Below are positions 24,872 through 34,187 of a DNA stretch of 34,241 bases, one piece after another; the stretch's first letter is position 1; every line of letters begins with the position of its first letter. The notes below the pieces were generated by a model. The model made no database searches. It had not been told where the DNA came from and saw only the letters and a list, made by a program, of their open reading frames with translations. Source of the DNA: Sunxiuqinia dokdonensis (GTDB lineage Bacteria > Bacteroidota > Bacteroidia > Bacteroidales > Prolixibacteraceae); the NCBI RefSeq assembly GCF_001270965.1, contig NZ_LGIA01000045.1:1-34241 (forward strand), written 5' to 3'. The position numbers were made by a program, and so were the translations under genes.

Positions 24872-24879
24872 TATCTTCG
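24872..24879 (+). promoter_or_regulatory. -7 box of the PepSY gene
   Basis: TATCTTCG matches TAnnTTTG except for one C. It predicts a start near 24885 and a leader of about 70 nt, which contains an 8-bp inverted repeat. Confidence 0.45.
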
Positions 24880-24900
24880 CGCCTTATATAATCAGAATCA

Positions 24901-24932
24901 GATGCAAAACTCTGGATTGTTCCATTTGCATC
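24901..24932 (+). other. Inverted repeat in the PepSY gene leader
   Basis: GATGCAAA (24901-24908) and TTTGCATC (24925-24932) are perfect inverted arms with a 16-nt loop, 22 bp before the start codon. It may fold in the mRNA or be a protein site; no T run follows, so it is not a terminator. Confidence 0.4.
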
Positions 24933-24954
24933 ATTTCCATTACGCTGTTTCAAG

Positions 24955-26487
24955 ATGAAGAAAAAAAATAAATCCCTCAAAATCTTTCGAAAACTACACA
25001 AATGGCCAGGCATTGTGATTGCCGTTTTGTCCATTCTCTTTGCCTTGTCGGGAATCGTGATGAATCACCGGCCACTGTTTTCCAAGGTAGACGTAAGCCG
25101 GAGACTGTTGCCTTCTGACTATCACTACAAAAACTGGAACCTGGCGGCCGTGCGTGGCGGCTTACCAATCGACTCAAGTCAATTTCTGCTTTATGGAAAC
25201 ATCGGTGTTTGGCAAAAAAACGGCGATGAAATCCGCGATTTCAACCAAGGATTTCCGAAAGGCATTGACCAACGTAAGATTTATCAGATCCGCGCCTTTC
25301 AGAACAAGCTTTACGCCGCCACACATTTCGGTTTATATGAGCGGGCGCAAACCAAAGGAAATTGGCAAAAAGTGCCGATTCCTTTAAAAGAAGAACGCCT
25401 CACCGACCTGTTTATCAAGCAGGACAGTTTGATGGTTTTAAGCCGCCACTATCTGCTGAAATCGGGCGACGGAAAACAATTCGAGGTGGTTCAGCTTCCG
25501 AAGCCCGCCAACTACAAACGCGAAACAAGTCTGTTCACGACCCTTTGGCAGCTGCACAGCGGTGAACTGTTTGGCTTGCCCGGCAAGCTGTTTGTCGATT
25601 TGCTGGGGCTGGTGACCATCCTGCTTTCGGTGACCGGCTTGTTGCACTTTTTCTTTCCCAAAATTGCCAAGCGACGGCGGGAAAAGAAAAAAGACAACAG
25701 CAAACTGACAGCGACCCGGCGGCTCAACCTGCGCTGGCACAATGTGGTTGGTTATGTGTTCATCCTTTTTTTGCTGATCAACACCACTGCCGGTATGTTT
25801 TTGCGCCCGCCCTTGTTGATTCCCATTGCCAATTCGAAAGTGGGGCTGATTCCGGGCACGCATCTTGACAATCCGAATCCTTGGTTCGACAAACTGCGAC
25901 GTGCGACCTGGGACGCCCATTTGAACCGTTACCTCCTGTCGACATCCGACGGATTTTTCATGGCCGATGAGAAGCTGGAAGAACAACTCATTCCCATGCC
26001 TGTTCAGCCGCCCGTAAGTGTAATGGGCTGTAATGTATTGGAACCAATTGGGCCGGCGCAGTATCTGGTCGGCTCGTTTAACGGGCTCTTTATCTGGGAT
26101 ATTCGAAAGCAAGTTGTGTTGGATGCCTTTAGCCAGCAACCGCCGCAAGCCAATAGCGGGCGCCCCATTTCGGACCACATGGTGGCAGGCTATTTTGAGC
26201 TGAATGCGCAGGAACACTATTGGTTCGACTACAGCCGCGGGAAGCTTAGTTTTGAAGGCAAGGCAAGCTGGCCCATGCCGCAGGAAGTTTTGGACAAATC
26301 ACCTTTATCGTTGTGGAACACGGCCTTGGAAGTCCATACCGGACGAATTTTTGAGCATTTGCTTGGCCCGTTCTATATTTTATATGTGCCCCTTTCAGGT
26401 TTGTGCCTGATGATGGTGCTGGTTAGCGGATTCTTAATTTGGTGGAAAGCCTATCGAAAAACGAAAAAGCAACAACCAAAATCCTAA
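24955..26487 (+). CDS. PepSY-associated membrane protein with large periplasmic domain
   Basis: A 510-aa inner membrane protein of the PepSY-TM type. A basic N-terminus leads into helix 1 (HKWPGIVIAVLSILFALSGIVMNHRP, about 15-40), followed by a periplasmic region (about 45-205) with short repeats such as LYAATHFGLYERAQ and LFIKQDSLMVLSRHYLLKSG that look like propeller blades. Helix 2 is near 212-232; helix 3 is near 262-280 (WHNVVGYVFILFLLINTTAGMFL). A second periplasmic part (about 285-450) has LLSTSDGFFMADEKL and YLVGSFNGLFIWDIRK. A final helix (about 470-495) ends WW. Relatives are often near haem, iron or redox genes. The shared operator with nrfHA links it to nitrite respiration or nitrosative stress. 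Reductase activity is not shown. The stop overlaps the next gene's stop by convergent transcription. Confidence 0.8.
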   Translation: MKKKNKSLKIFRKLHKWPGIVIAVLSILFALSGIVMNHRPLFSKVDVSRRLLPSDYHYKNWNLAAVRGGLPIDSSQFLLYGNIGVWQKNGDEIRDFNQGFPKGIDQRKIYQIRAFQNKLYAATHFGLYERAQTKGNWQKVPIPLKEERLTDLFIKQDSLMVLSRHYLLKSGDGKQFEVVQLPKPANYKRETSLFTTLWQLHSGELFGLPGKLFVDLLGLVTILLSVTGLLHFFFPKIAKRRREKKKDNSKLTATRRLNLRWHNVVGYVFILFLLINTTAGMFLRPPLLIPIANSKVGLIPGTHLDNPNPWFDKLRRATWDAHLNRYLLSTSDGFFMADEKLEEQLIPMPVQPPVSVMGCNVLEPIGPAQYLVGSFNGLFIWDIRKQVVLDAFSQQPPQANSGRPISDHMVAGYFELNAQEHYWFDYSRGKLSFEGKASWPMPQEVLDKSPLSLWNTALEVHTGRIFEHLLGPFYILYVPLSGLCLMMVLVSGFLIWWKAYRKTKKQQPKS

Positions 26488-27236
26488 GAAGCGGAACGTT
26501 CAGCCGATAAAACCAGCGGCAAATGATGCCCGCCAAAAGGTTTCTTATCGAAATTAGCATAGTACTTGATGCGTTCGAATCCAAAATGCTGCAAGAGCGA
26601 ATGCAAATCATTCTTGCGCAAAGGCAGCAGTCGCGAAGCATGAAACAGGGATTCGCGTGTGCTTTTGATCACCAGCTCCGTATTGAAAATGATTTTGTCG
26701 TTTTCACCCTCCGGAAGATCATATTTCCGGATAAAGCTGATTTTTGGCCCGTCAATCAACGGAAGTTCATCAACTTGTTGATCCAAGATGTAGTCGTAGT
26801 TCAACATTTGAACCAAAAACTTGCCACCCGGCTTCAGCAGTTTGGCAACAACCTTGAAAAAACGGCCAATTTCATCGATGGAATCCAGGTGAACCAAGGT
26901 GTTTCCGAAGCACAAAACGGCATCCAGCGACGATTCTTCACAATAGGAATCGGCTTCCAACATGTTACCTACAACAAATTGAAGGTCAGGAAAATGATTT
27001 TCCTTTTGAGCCAGGGCAATCATCTTTTCATTTAAATCGAGCCCGGTTACCTGTCCCCCCAGCCCGGCCAACTTTTTTGCCAGCTGTCCGGTTGAACATC
27101 CAATATCCAGAATTTTTTTGCCGTCCAAGCCCACCAGACTGGATTTTACAAACTCAAGCTGCTTTTCATTCAACGGAAATATCTGGTTGTAATATTTGGC
27201 GATGGCAGAGTAAAAAATTTCCTGATCAATTTTCAT
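26484..27236 (-). CDS. Class I SAM-dependent methyltransferase
   Basis: A 250-aa cytosolic protein with the Rossmann motif KKILDIGCSTGQLAKKLAGL (motif I, 40-59), VTGLDLNEKMIALAQ (the Asp at the end of strand 2 binds the ribose) and ESSLDAVLCFGNTLVHL (motif II/III region). The C-terminal half (YDLPEGENDKIIFNTELVIK) resembles small-molecule methyltransferases more than RNA enzymes, but the substrate is unknown. The start at 27236 follows an AT-rich leader. Its stop overlaps the stop of the convergent PepSY gene by 3 bases, with no terminator between. The phosphatase gene 129 bp upstream is on the same strand and could be co-transcribed. Confidence 0.88.
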   Translation of the reverse strand: MKIDQEIFYSAIAKYYNQIFPLNEKQLEFVKSSLVGLDGKKILDIGCSTGQLAKKLAGLGGQVTGLDLNEKMIALAQKENHFPDLQFVVGNMLEADSYCEESSLDAVLCFGNTLVHLDSIDEIGRFFKVVAKLLKPGGKFLVQMLNYDYILDQQVDELPLIDGPKISFIRKYDLPEGENDKIIFNTELVIKSTRESLFHASRLLPLRKNDLHSLLQHFGFERIKYYANFDKKPFGGHHLPLVLSAERSAS

Positions 27237-27365
27237 ATCGGACGGTTTATTTTATGTTTTGCCTGTTCGTATGACCAAGCGTTTGAATGGCTAAATATAG
27301 CCGTTTTTTTGCTCCTGTCATGTTGTATCGAACTTTTAAATGAGATGGAACAAGCGGCCAGTGGC

Positions 27366-27866
27366 TTATTGGCCGGCAGAACTTTCAACCTGGGTTTCTC
27401 TAACAATACGATTCAAAAGCCCCTGGCAAGCATCTTCCAAAATATCCAGTACCAACTCAAATCCGTCGGCACCACCGTAATAAGGATCCGGAACCGATTG
27501 GTAACTTTTGGACTTTGCAAAGTCGGTCATCTTATAAATTTTCCTTAAATCGTCCAGGTTGCGCGCCTTTTTCTTCAAATCCCACACGTTGTTGTCATCC
27601 ATACCGATGACATAGTCAAAGGTGTCGAAATCATGAATAGGGTCCAGTGGTCGTGAAATCGATGTCAATCGATAACCTCTTCTGATGGCATGACTCTGCA
27701 TTCTCCCATCGGCTGGTTCGCCTTCGTGGTACGCGGCGGTTCCTGCAGAGTCACACTCCACCTCGTTCTCCAGGCCCTGCTCCTCAAGCAAACTGTTAAA
27801 AACCGCCTCGGCACTGGGTGACCGGCAAATATTTCCCAAACAAACAAAGAGTACCCTTTTTTTCAT
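27366..27866 (-). CDS. Low-molecular-weight protein tyrosine phosphatase
   Basis: A 166-aa phosphatase with the P-loop VCLGNICRSPSAE, where Cys9 is the nucleophile and Arg15 binds phosphate (CX5R). The general acid is the Asp in VPDPYYGG (Asp127). Further landmarks are CDSAGTAAYHEGEPAD and YVIGMD. Length is normal for the family. In bacteria such enzymes often act on BY-kinases or protein arginine phosphate; no kinase is nearby, so this is probably a housekeeping copy. A TAATTTTG -7 box lies 20 bp upstream. Confidence 0.95.
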   Translation of the reverse strand: MKKRVLFVCLGNICRSPSAEAVFNSLLEEQGLENEVECDSAGTAAYHEGEPADGRMQSHAIRRGYRLTSISRPLDPIHDFDTFDYVIGMDDNNVWDLKKKARNLDDLRKIYKMTDFAKSKSYQSVPDPYYGGADGFELVLDILEDACQGLLNRIVRETQVESSAGQ

Positions 27867-27885
27867 ATCGAACCACGTTTACCTA

Positions 27886-27893
27886 CAAAATTA
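27886..27893 (-). promoter_or_regulatory. -7 box of the phosphatase gene
   Basis: On the minus strand this reads TAATTTTG, a full match to TAnnTTTG. A partial TTTT-type -33 element lies 18 bp upstream. The predicted leader is short (about 13 nt). Confidence 0.5.
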
Positions 27894-28136
27894 ATCCATT
27901 CTGCAAATCATAAAAGTGAAGCCATAAAAAAGTGGTCAATGTTATATTTTTTTAACAGAAAAAAGAACCTGTCCTTTTTTCATCTATTTCAGCTGGGAAG
28001 GCATTCTCCGTGCCGCTCAATCCATTCATCGAACAAAGCTCAAAAATTGATTTTCAACAACTTTCAAAGGCCCGACTCATCGTCTATTTTGAAATCAAAT
28101 TTAAAATACTCAGCTTTGCATTCTGTTTTTTTAAGC

Positions 28137-29471
28137 ATGAAAGATTTTACAGTCGGCAGCGAAGCAAAAATTATCCTCAACTTTTCGGTTCCCCTGGTAA
28201 TTGGCAATTTATTACAGAATCTCTATAACATTGTCGATAGCATTATCGTGGGCAACTACCTGGGAAAGGAAGCCCTGGGTGCTGTCGGAGCCTCCTTCCC
28301 CATCATCTTCACGCTCATCTCCCTGGTTATTGGTGTTGGTTCGGGTGCATCGACCGTTGTTTCGCAGTATTTTGGGGCCAAGCAAATGAAGAACGTGGCC
28401 AAAACCATTGATACCATTTTCATCTTTTTCCTGGGTGCGTCATTGGTTGTTTCGGCACTGGGAATCTACTTCAGCGGGGCCATTTTTCAACTTCTGCAAC
28501 TACCCGAAGAGATGATGCCTGAAGCCGTAAGCTATATGAATGTTTACCTGCTGGGCATGTTTTTCTTTTTCGGATTTAATGGTATTACGTCCATCCTTCG
28601 CGGAATGGGCGATTCGAAAACACCCCTTTATTTCATGGTGATTTCCACCTTCAACAACATCGTGCTCGATCTGCTGTTTGTCGTGGTTTTTAAGTGGGGA
28701 ATTGAAGGCGTGGCATTTGCCTCCGTGATTGCCCAGGCCATTGCTTTTTTTGCGGCTACCTGGTACCTCAACAAAAAGCATCCTGTTATTAAGTTAAGCC
28801 TCCGAAGGTATGTTTTCGACCGGAATATTTTTAAAAGCTGCCTGCGCATTGGTCTGCCAACTGGCTTTCAGCAGTCGTTTGTTGCTTTTGGCATGATGGC
28901 CATTATGGCCATTGTGAACGGATTTGGAACCAACGCTGTGGCGGCCTACACCGCTGCCATTCGCATTGACTCGTTTGCCAAAATGCCGGCCATTACTTTC
29001 TCGTCGGCCCTGTCGAGTTTTACCGGCCAAAACCTGGGTGCTTTGCGTGAAGACCGGGCCAGGAACGGCCTGAAAACCACCTTGTACTTTTCGTTGGTGT
29101 ATTGCATCTTCATCTCCATCATTATCATCGTATTCGGAAAGTACCTCATCAAAATGTTCACGCCCGATCCGGCAGTTATTGCCATCGGACAAGACTATTT
29201 GGTAATTGTATCGTCGTTTTACCTCTTGCTGGCCGTGATGTTTACGCTAACCGGATTTCTACGCGGTGCCGGCGCCACTTTTATCCCCATGCTGACCACC
29301 CTAACCGCACTGTATGCGATCCGGATTCCACTGGCCTATTTCCTCTCCGATCATTTGGGAGTGAATGGAATATGGTGGGCCGAGCCTGCCGGCTGGGCCG
29401 CGGGAACCATCATTCTGTCCATTTATTATTTTAGCGGGAAGTGGCGGGGCAAGGACGTTTTTCAGCATTAA
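28137..29471 (+). CDS. MATE-family multidrug/Na+ antiporter
   Basis: From the ATG at 28137 the protein is 444 aa, normal for MATE transporters, with about twelve membrane helices in two MatE halves. The first half begins SEAKIILNFSVPLVIGNLLQ and has DSIIVGNYLGKEALGAVGAS; the second begins RIGLPTGFQQSFVAFGMMA, with AAYTAAIRIDSFAKMPAITF. It would export cationic compounds in exchange for Na+ or H+. The frame stays open 198 bp upstream to 27939, but those 66 codons look like leader sequence (Ser/Asn/Lys-rich, no helix), so I use the later start. It is divergent from the phosphatase gene. Confidence 0.93.
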   Translation: MKDFTVGSEAKIILNFSVPLVIGNLLQNLYNIVDSIIVGNYLGKEALGAVGASFPIIFTLISLVIGVGSGASTVVSQYFGAKQMKNVAKTIDTIFIFFLGASLVVSALGIYFSGAIFQLLQLPEEMMPEAVSYMNVYLLGMFFFFGFNGITSILRGMGDSKTPLYFMVISTFNNIVLDLLFVVVFKWGIEGVAFASVIAQAIAFFAATWYLNKKHPVIKLSLRRYVFDRNIFKSCLRIGLPTGFQQSFVAFGMMAIMAIVNGFGTNAVAAYTAAIRIDSFAKMPAITFSSALSSFTGQNLGALREDRARNGLKTTLYFSLVYCIFISIIIIVFGKYLIKMFTPDPAVIAIGQDYLVIVSSFYLLLAVMFTLTGFLRGAGATFIPMLTTLTALYAIRIPLAYFLSDHLGVNGIWWAEPAGWAAGTIILSIYYFSGKWRGKDVFQH

Positions 29472-29614
29472 AAAAAAGCAGCGGCCCTCATAAAATCCTT
29501 TGGCCCAAGCGCTCACTTTCGAACCTATTCCATCAGATTGTAGTTTCCTTCTTTAGAATGCCTACAAATTAACACCAACAAGCAGCTTCAGCTTCTATTT
29601 TTTGTTTTTCAGCT

Positions 29615-29622
29615 TATCTTTG
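29615..29622 (+). promoter_or_regulatory. -7 box of the pyrophosphatase gene
   Basis: TATCTTTG is a full match to TAnnTTTG. It predicts a leader of about 140 nt. No TTTG is seen at the expected -33 distance, though T-rich sequence is present. The rest of the 29472-29768 spacer shows nothing. Confidence 0.45.
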
Positions 29623-29768
29623 TTTGCTTCAAGGGTGAAACAGGCCGACTGCCATACAACATTTGGGTATTCCATTCGGCCAACATCAATATTTATTATT
29701 TTCACACCTGATTTTAATCAATGAAAAAATCACTAACCGCAACATCGTTGCACTTAAATTTATAACTT

Positions 29769-32096
29769 ATGGGTAATATTTTCTTTATTGTTCCAATAGC
29801 ATCCATACTTGCATTGATCTTTGCATGGATCTTCTTTAAATCGATGATGAAAAATTCGGAGGGCACCGACCGGATGAAAGAAATCGCGCAGTACGTGCGG
29901 GAAGGTGCCATGGCCTATTTGAGAAGACAGTACAAAGTTGTGGCCATCGTTTTTGCCATTTTGTTTGTCCTGCTGACCATTATGGCTTATTTTAATGTTC
30001 AAAATCCCTTTGTCCCCATTGCGTTTTTAACCGGTGGTTTTTTCTCTGGTCTATGCGGATTTCTGGGAATGAAAACAGCCACCTTTGCCTCAGCGCGTAC
30101 AGCGCACGGAGCATCACAGTCGTTGAATAAAGGACTGCAGGTGGCTTTCCGAAGTGGTGCCGTTATGGGTTTGGTTGTTGTGGGTTTTGCCCTCCTGGAT
30201 ATCGCCGCCTGGTTTCTCATTCTAAACGAATGGGTTTACACCCCCGAAAACATGACTACCGGCCTGCATTTCCTTGGCCTGAACTTCGTTCATGCTCATC
30301 CTGAATTTGTTGTCGACGGCCTGTTAACAGAAGCCGGTACACGCTTTAAGCTGGTTGAAATTACTGTGACCATGCTAACTTTTGGAATGGGTGCTTCTAC
30401 GCAGGCCCTGTTTGCCCGTGTTGGTGGTGGCATTTACACCAAAGCCGCCGACGTTGGTGCTGACCTGGTTGGGAAAGTTGAGGCCGGTATTCCGGAAGAT
30501 GACCCACGCAACCCCGCAACTATTGCTGACAACGTAGGTGACAATGTGGGCGACGTAGCCGGCATGGGGGCCGACCTTTACGAATCATACGCTGGTTCGA
30601 TCCTGGCCACTGCGGCTTTGGGTGCATCACTTCCTGCACTGGTATTGCGCGACGCCGGCTTGGATCCATTCCAGGCTGTTTTGGCGCCAATGATTGTTGC
30701 TGCCATTGGTATTATCCTTTCTATTTTGGGTATTTACATGGTTCGCACCAAAGAAACGGCCACGCAAAAAAACCTGCTCAACGCCCTGCTTTTAGGAACT
30801 GGCGGAAGCTCTGCCTTAATTCTTCTGGCGATGATCGGTCTGGCCTTTTTGGGCTGGGTAACCTGGGGCGTATTCTGGGCAGTCGTCATTGGACTGGCGG
30901 CTGGTGTGATTATTGGTCAGGCAACTGAGTTTTTTACTTCAGACGAATATAAACCCACGCAGGGCATTGCCAAGCAGGCGCAACAAGGCCCTGCCACAAC
31001 CATCATTGACGGGATTGCCGTCGGCATGTATTCAACCTGGATTCCGGTCGTCACCATTGTACTTGGAATTATGGGCGCTTTCTGGGCTGCTGGTGGCGCG
31101 ACCCACTTTGCCATGGGCGTTTACGGAATCGGCTTTGCCGCCGTAGGCATGCTGTCAACACTGGGCATTACGCTGGCAACTGACGCCTTTGGGCCAATTG
31201 CTGACAACGCTGGAGGCAACGCCGAGATGTCGGAACTTCCTCCGCAGGTTCGCGAACGCACCGATGCTTTGGATATGCTTGGAAACACAACTGCCGCCAC
31301 TGGAAAAGGGTTTGCCATTGGTTCGGCTGCACTGACGGCTATGGCCCTGATTGCGGCTTACATGGAAGAAGTTCGTTTGTGGTTTGACAAAATAGCCAAA
31401 GCCGGCGAAGGATTTGTCACCAAAGGCCAGTTTGTATTTTATCATGATGTGGCACCCGCTGTAGGCGAAGGATTTAAAGCCATTAAAATATCGACGGCTT
31501 CAGTGAAAGACTTCTCTGAAGCATACGACATCAGCTTGTTCAATCCACTATTTTTAGGTGGGTTATTCCTCGGCTCGATGATGGCATTCGTTTTTAGTGC
31601 GATGACCATGAAAGCTGTTGGTCGCGCTGCCGGAGCGATGGTTGATGAAGTTCGTCGGCAGTTCCGCGAAATCAAAGGTATTCTGGAAGGAAAAGCAACC
31701 CCTGAATATGCCAAGTGTGTTGAAATTTCAACCATTGGCGCTCAAAAAGAAATGCTGCTTCCTTCGCTGGTAGCAATTATTGTTCCTGTAGTGGTTGGTG
31801 CGACCATGGGGGTTGCCGGAGTCATTGGCCTGTTAGCTGGTGGTTTAACCTCCGGATTCACCCTGGCAGTGTTTATGAACAACGCCGGTGGCGCCTGGGA
31901 TAATGCCAAAAAATTCATTGAAAAAGGAAATTACGGCGGAAAAGGCAGCGAAGCCCATAAAGCCGGTGTTGTTGGCGATACGGTTGGCGATCCGTTTAAG
32001 GACACTTCCGGCCCATCATTAAATATCCTGATCAAACTCATGACCATGGTATCGGTGGTGATGGCAGGCTTAACCGTTACCTTAAGCTTATTGTAA
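29769..32096 (+). CDS. hppA: Membrane-bound ion-translocating pyrophosphatase (HppA)
   Basis: A 775-aa integral membrane enzyme that couples PPi hydrolysis to pumping of H+ and/or Na+. The catalytic block [20 protein letters not shown] (243-262) continues [11 protein letters not shown], with the Asp residues that bind Mg-PPi. The late block [20 protein letters not shown] has the second Asp set. [18 protein letters not shown] (from 505) carries Ala where K+-independent enzymes have Lys, so this one is probably K+-dependent; Na+ versus H+ specificity cannot be fixed by eye. Sixteen or so helices are visible. It forms a single-gene unit with its own promoter box and terminator. Confidence 0.97.
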   Translation: MGNIFFIVPIASILALIFAWIFFKSMMKNSEGTDRMKEIAQYVREGAMAYLRRQYKVVAIVFAILFVLLTIMAYFNVQNPFVPIAFLTGGFFSGLCGFLGMKTATFASARTAHGASQSLNKGLQVAFRSGAVMGLVVVGFALLDIAAWFLILNEWVYTPENMTTGLHFLGLNFVHAHPEFVVDGLLTEAGTRFKLVEITVTMLTFGMGASTQALFARVGGGIYTKAADVGADLVGKVEAGIPEDDPRNPATIADNVGDNVGDVAGMGADLYESYAGSILATAALGASLPALVLRDAGLDPFQAVLAPMIVAAIGIILSILGIYMVRTKETATQKNLLNALLLGTGGSSALILLAMIGLAFLGWVTWGVFWAVVIGLAAGVIIGQATEFFTSDEYKPTQGIAKQAQQGPATTIIDGIAVGMYSTWIPVVTIVLGIMGAFWAAGGATHFAMGVYGIGFAAVGMLSTLGITLATDAFGPIADNAGGNAEMSELPPQVRERTDALDMLGNTTAATGKGFAIGSAALTAMALIAAYMEEVRLWFDKIAKAGEGFVTKGQFVFYHDVAPAVGEGFKAIKISTASVKDFSEAYDISLFNPLFLGGLFLGSMMAFVFSAMTMKAVGRAAGAMVDEVRRQFREIKGILEGKATPEYAKCVEISTIGAQKEMLLPSLVAIIVPVVVGATMGVAGVIGLLAGGLTSGFTLAVFMNNAGGAWDNAKKFIEKGNYGGKGSEAHKAGVVGDTVGDPFKDTSGPSLNILIKLMTMVSVVMAGLTVTLSLL

Positions 32097-32127
32097 TTGG
32101 ACATCCTGTTGAAGTAATTCTTGTTCT

Positions 32128-32160
32128 AAAACCTGTGGGCCAGCGCTCACAGGTTTTTTT
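32128..32160 (+). terminator. Rho-independent terminator of the pyrophosphatase gene
   Basis: AAAACCTGTG (32128-32137) is nearly all paired with CACAGGTTTT (32148-32157), a perfect 10-bp stem with a 10-nt loop, followed by more T. It lies 31 bp after the stop codon. Confidence 0.88.
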
Positions 32161-32247
32161 ATGGTGAAATTTCGACTAACACTATCGCGTACAAGAATTG
32201 GAAAGACCGCTTTTCAACAACCCGCCTCTTTTTCTCCGCGATTTTCC

Positions 32248-32255
32248 TATCTTTA
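32248..32255 (+). promoter_or_regulatory. -7 box of the TolB-like gene
   Basis: TATCTTTA matches TAnnTTTG except for the last base, 27 bp before the first ATG. No clear -33 element. Confidence 0.4.
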
Positions 32256-32282
32256 ATCGAATAAAAAAATAACCACCAAACG

Positions 32283-33818
32283 ATGCCAACCATGAAACAC
32301 GCACTCGGGCTCCTTCTTTGTGTAATTGCCACCACAGCCTTGGCGCAAACACCAATCGGATCTTTTACTTCGAGCCAGGATATTGGCAATCCGCAGCTTG
32401 CCGGCTCAGCATCATACGACAACCAAAGGCAGGAATATACCCTCAACGGATCAGGCTACAACATTTGGTTCGATCGCGATGAGTTTCATTTTCTGAATAC
32501 CAAACTGAAGGGCGACTTCATTCTGACAGCTAACTTTGCTTTTACAGGAGAAGGAGTTGATCCGCACCGCAAAACAGGCTGGATGGTTCGTGCGTCGGAC
32601 GAAGAAAATGCGGTGCATTGCTCGGCAGTGTTACATGGAGATGGACTAACGGTGATGCAATGGCGCCCGCTTCGAGGCGCTTCCATGCGCGATCCGGAAG
32701 AACAGCTGGCAGCGCCAAAACCCAATTACCAGATTCTGCAACTGGAACGGTCGGGCAAAACCATGATCTTTCGCGCGGCACATCCCGGAGAACCCCTGCA
32801 AACCATTGGATATCAAGTTATGGAAAACCTGCCTGATGAAGTCTTGGCGGGATTGTTCATCAATTCGCATCATCCCGAAGTTGTTGAGCAAGCCAAAGTG
32901 TGGAACGTGCGGATTGACCAGCCGGTTGCCGACGACTATAATCCGGGACAGGAAGGCTGGCTGGGCTGCCGCCTCGAGACCATGAACGTATTCAATGGCA
33001 AGCGAAAAGTGATTTACGAGAAAGACGATCGCTTTGAAGCGCCCAACTGGATGCCCGACGGCAAAAAGTTATTATTCAACATGGATGGATTGCTGTACAC
33101 CATTCCCATTGAAGGTGGCGAGTTGGAACAGCTCAACACCGGCTTTGCCAACCGCAACAACAACGACCACGGCATTTCGTTCGACGGAAAACTGCTGGCC
33201 ATCAGTCACCACCGCGAGGGCATGAATGGCGGCGGATCAACTGTTTACGTGTTGCCGCTGGAAGGGGGAACGCCACAACTGGTCACCGAAGAAACCCCTT
33301 CGTACTGGCATGGTTGGGCGCCCAACAACAAGGAGGTGGTGTACGTGGCACAGCGCGGCGAAGGCAGCGTGTACAACATCTACAAAAAATCAATTAACGG
33401 GGGAAAAGAGGTGGCGCTCACCAACAACAAACCCGGCGAACATGTGGATGGCTGCGAATATTCGCCCGACGGCGAGTACGTTTATTACAATGGCAGCCAT
33501 TCGGGAACCATGCAACTTTGGCGCATGAAACCCGATGGCAGCGGAAAAGAACAAATTACCTTTGACGAATACAACGACTGGTTTCCGCATATTTCACCCG
33601 ACGGGAAATGGATCGCTTTTATCTCATTCCCTCCGGATATTGAATTCAACTCCCATCCATCATACAAGCGGGTGATGCTGCGACTGATGCCCACGGCCGG
33701 CGGAGCACCAAAAGTGATTGCCTACCTGTATGGCGGCCAGGGAACCATCAATGTTCCATCGTGGTCACCCGACAGCCGGCAGATTTCATTTGTCAGCAAT
33801 TCAGGAAAAGTAGATTGA
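32283..33818 (+). CDS. Secreted TolB-like beta-propeller protein with N-terminal jelly-roll-like domain
   Basis: A 511-aa protein with a cleavable signal peptide (ends TTALAQ). Residues about 25-215 resemble a concanavalin/laminin-G-like sandwich (FHFLNTKLKGDFILTANFAF, GWMVRASDEENAVHCSAVLH). Residues about 225-510 form a TolB/PD40 propeller with repeats such as APNWMPDGKKLLFNMDGLLY, CEYSPDGEYVYYNGSHSGTM, FPHISPDGKWIAFISFP and VPSWSPDSRQISFVS. It is probably periplasmic or surface-bound and may bind a glycan or protein; no catalytic residues are recognisable. Two ATGs are possible (32283 and 32292); the second begins directly with MKHALG, a cleaner signal peptide. It is not part of the SusC operon. 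Confidence 0.85.
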   Translation: MPTMKHALGLLLCVIATTALAQTPIGSFTSSQDIGNPQLAGSASYDNQRQEYTLNGSGYNIWFDRDEFHFLNTKLKGDFILTANFAFTGEGVDPHRKTGWMVRASDEENAVHCSAVLHGDGLTVMQWRPLRGASMRDPEEQLAAPKPNYQILQLERSGKTMIFRAAHPGEPLQTIGYQVMENLPDEVLAGLFINSHHPEVVEQAKVWNVRIDQPVADDYNPGQEGWLGCRLETMNVFNGKRKVIYEKDDRFEAPNWMPDGKKLLFNMDGLLYTIPIEGGELEQLNTGFANRNNNDHGISFDGKLLAISHHREGMNGGGSTVYVLPLEGGTPQLVTEETPSYWHGWAPNNKEVVYVAQRGEGSVYNIYKKSINGGKEVALTNNKPGEHVDGCEYSPDGEYVYYNGSHSGTMQLWRMKPDGSGKEQITFDEYNDWFPHISPDGKWIAFISFPPDIEFNSHPSYKRVMLRLMPTAGGAPKVIAYLYGGQGTINVPSWSPDSRQISFVSNSGKVD

Positions 33819-33917
33819 ATTGAATTTGGGCTCGAATGAATCCGTAAACGGGAAAAACGAAGCCTTTCACAGGCAAAAGCAGACCTCAGACAATCGATTC
33901 CGAAGCCTAAAAATCAC

Positions 33918-34187
33918 CGGCGTATAACTACGAAAGCTTCCCGACAACTGTCTTCAACCGTTCGTAGGGGTACGAAAGCTTCGCACCAGGTATCGGCGAC
34001 CGTTCGTAGGGGTACGAAAACTTCGCGCCAGGTATCGGCGGCCGTTCGTAGGGATACGAAAGCTTCACGCCAACCGTCCTCGACCATTCGTAGGGGTACG
34101 AAAGCTTCGCACCAACTGTCTTCGATCATTCGTAGGGATACGAAAGCTTCGCGCCAGGTATCGGTGACTGTTCGTAGGGATGCGAAG
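33918..34187. repeat. 42-bp minisatellite with an internal hairpin in each unit
   Basis: Five full 42-bp units start at 33960, 34002, 34044, 34086 and 34128, with a degenerate unit before (33918) and a partial one after (34170). Most units begin with TTCGTA-GGGG-TACGAA (or GGGA), a 6-bp stem with a 4-nt loop, then AAGCTTCGC and CAGGTATCGG or CAACTGTC. Read on the minus strand it encodes 14-residue repeats (EAFVPLRTVADTW type), but there is no support for a gene. The stretch 33819-33917 before it shows nothing. Confidence 0.85.

Noticed and set aside
27289-27310. GGCTA-AATA-TAGCC hairpin followed by GTTTTTTT on the plus strand
   Set aside because: It looks like a terminator, but no plus-strand gene ends before it; both neighbouring genes run on the minus strand, where no T run follows.
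27939-28136. 66-codon N-terminal extension of the MATE gene
   Set aside because: It has no membrane helix or family match, and MATE proteins normally begin at the 28137 start.
33914-34129. Minus-strand frame with 14-residue repeats
   Set aside because: It is only the translation of the 42-bp minisatellite; there is no credible start signal or neighbouring operon.
33960-34187. Possible CRISPR array
   Set aside because: The 42-bp units are directly tandem, with no unique spacers between repeats and no cas genes nearby.
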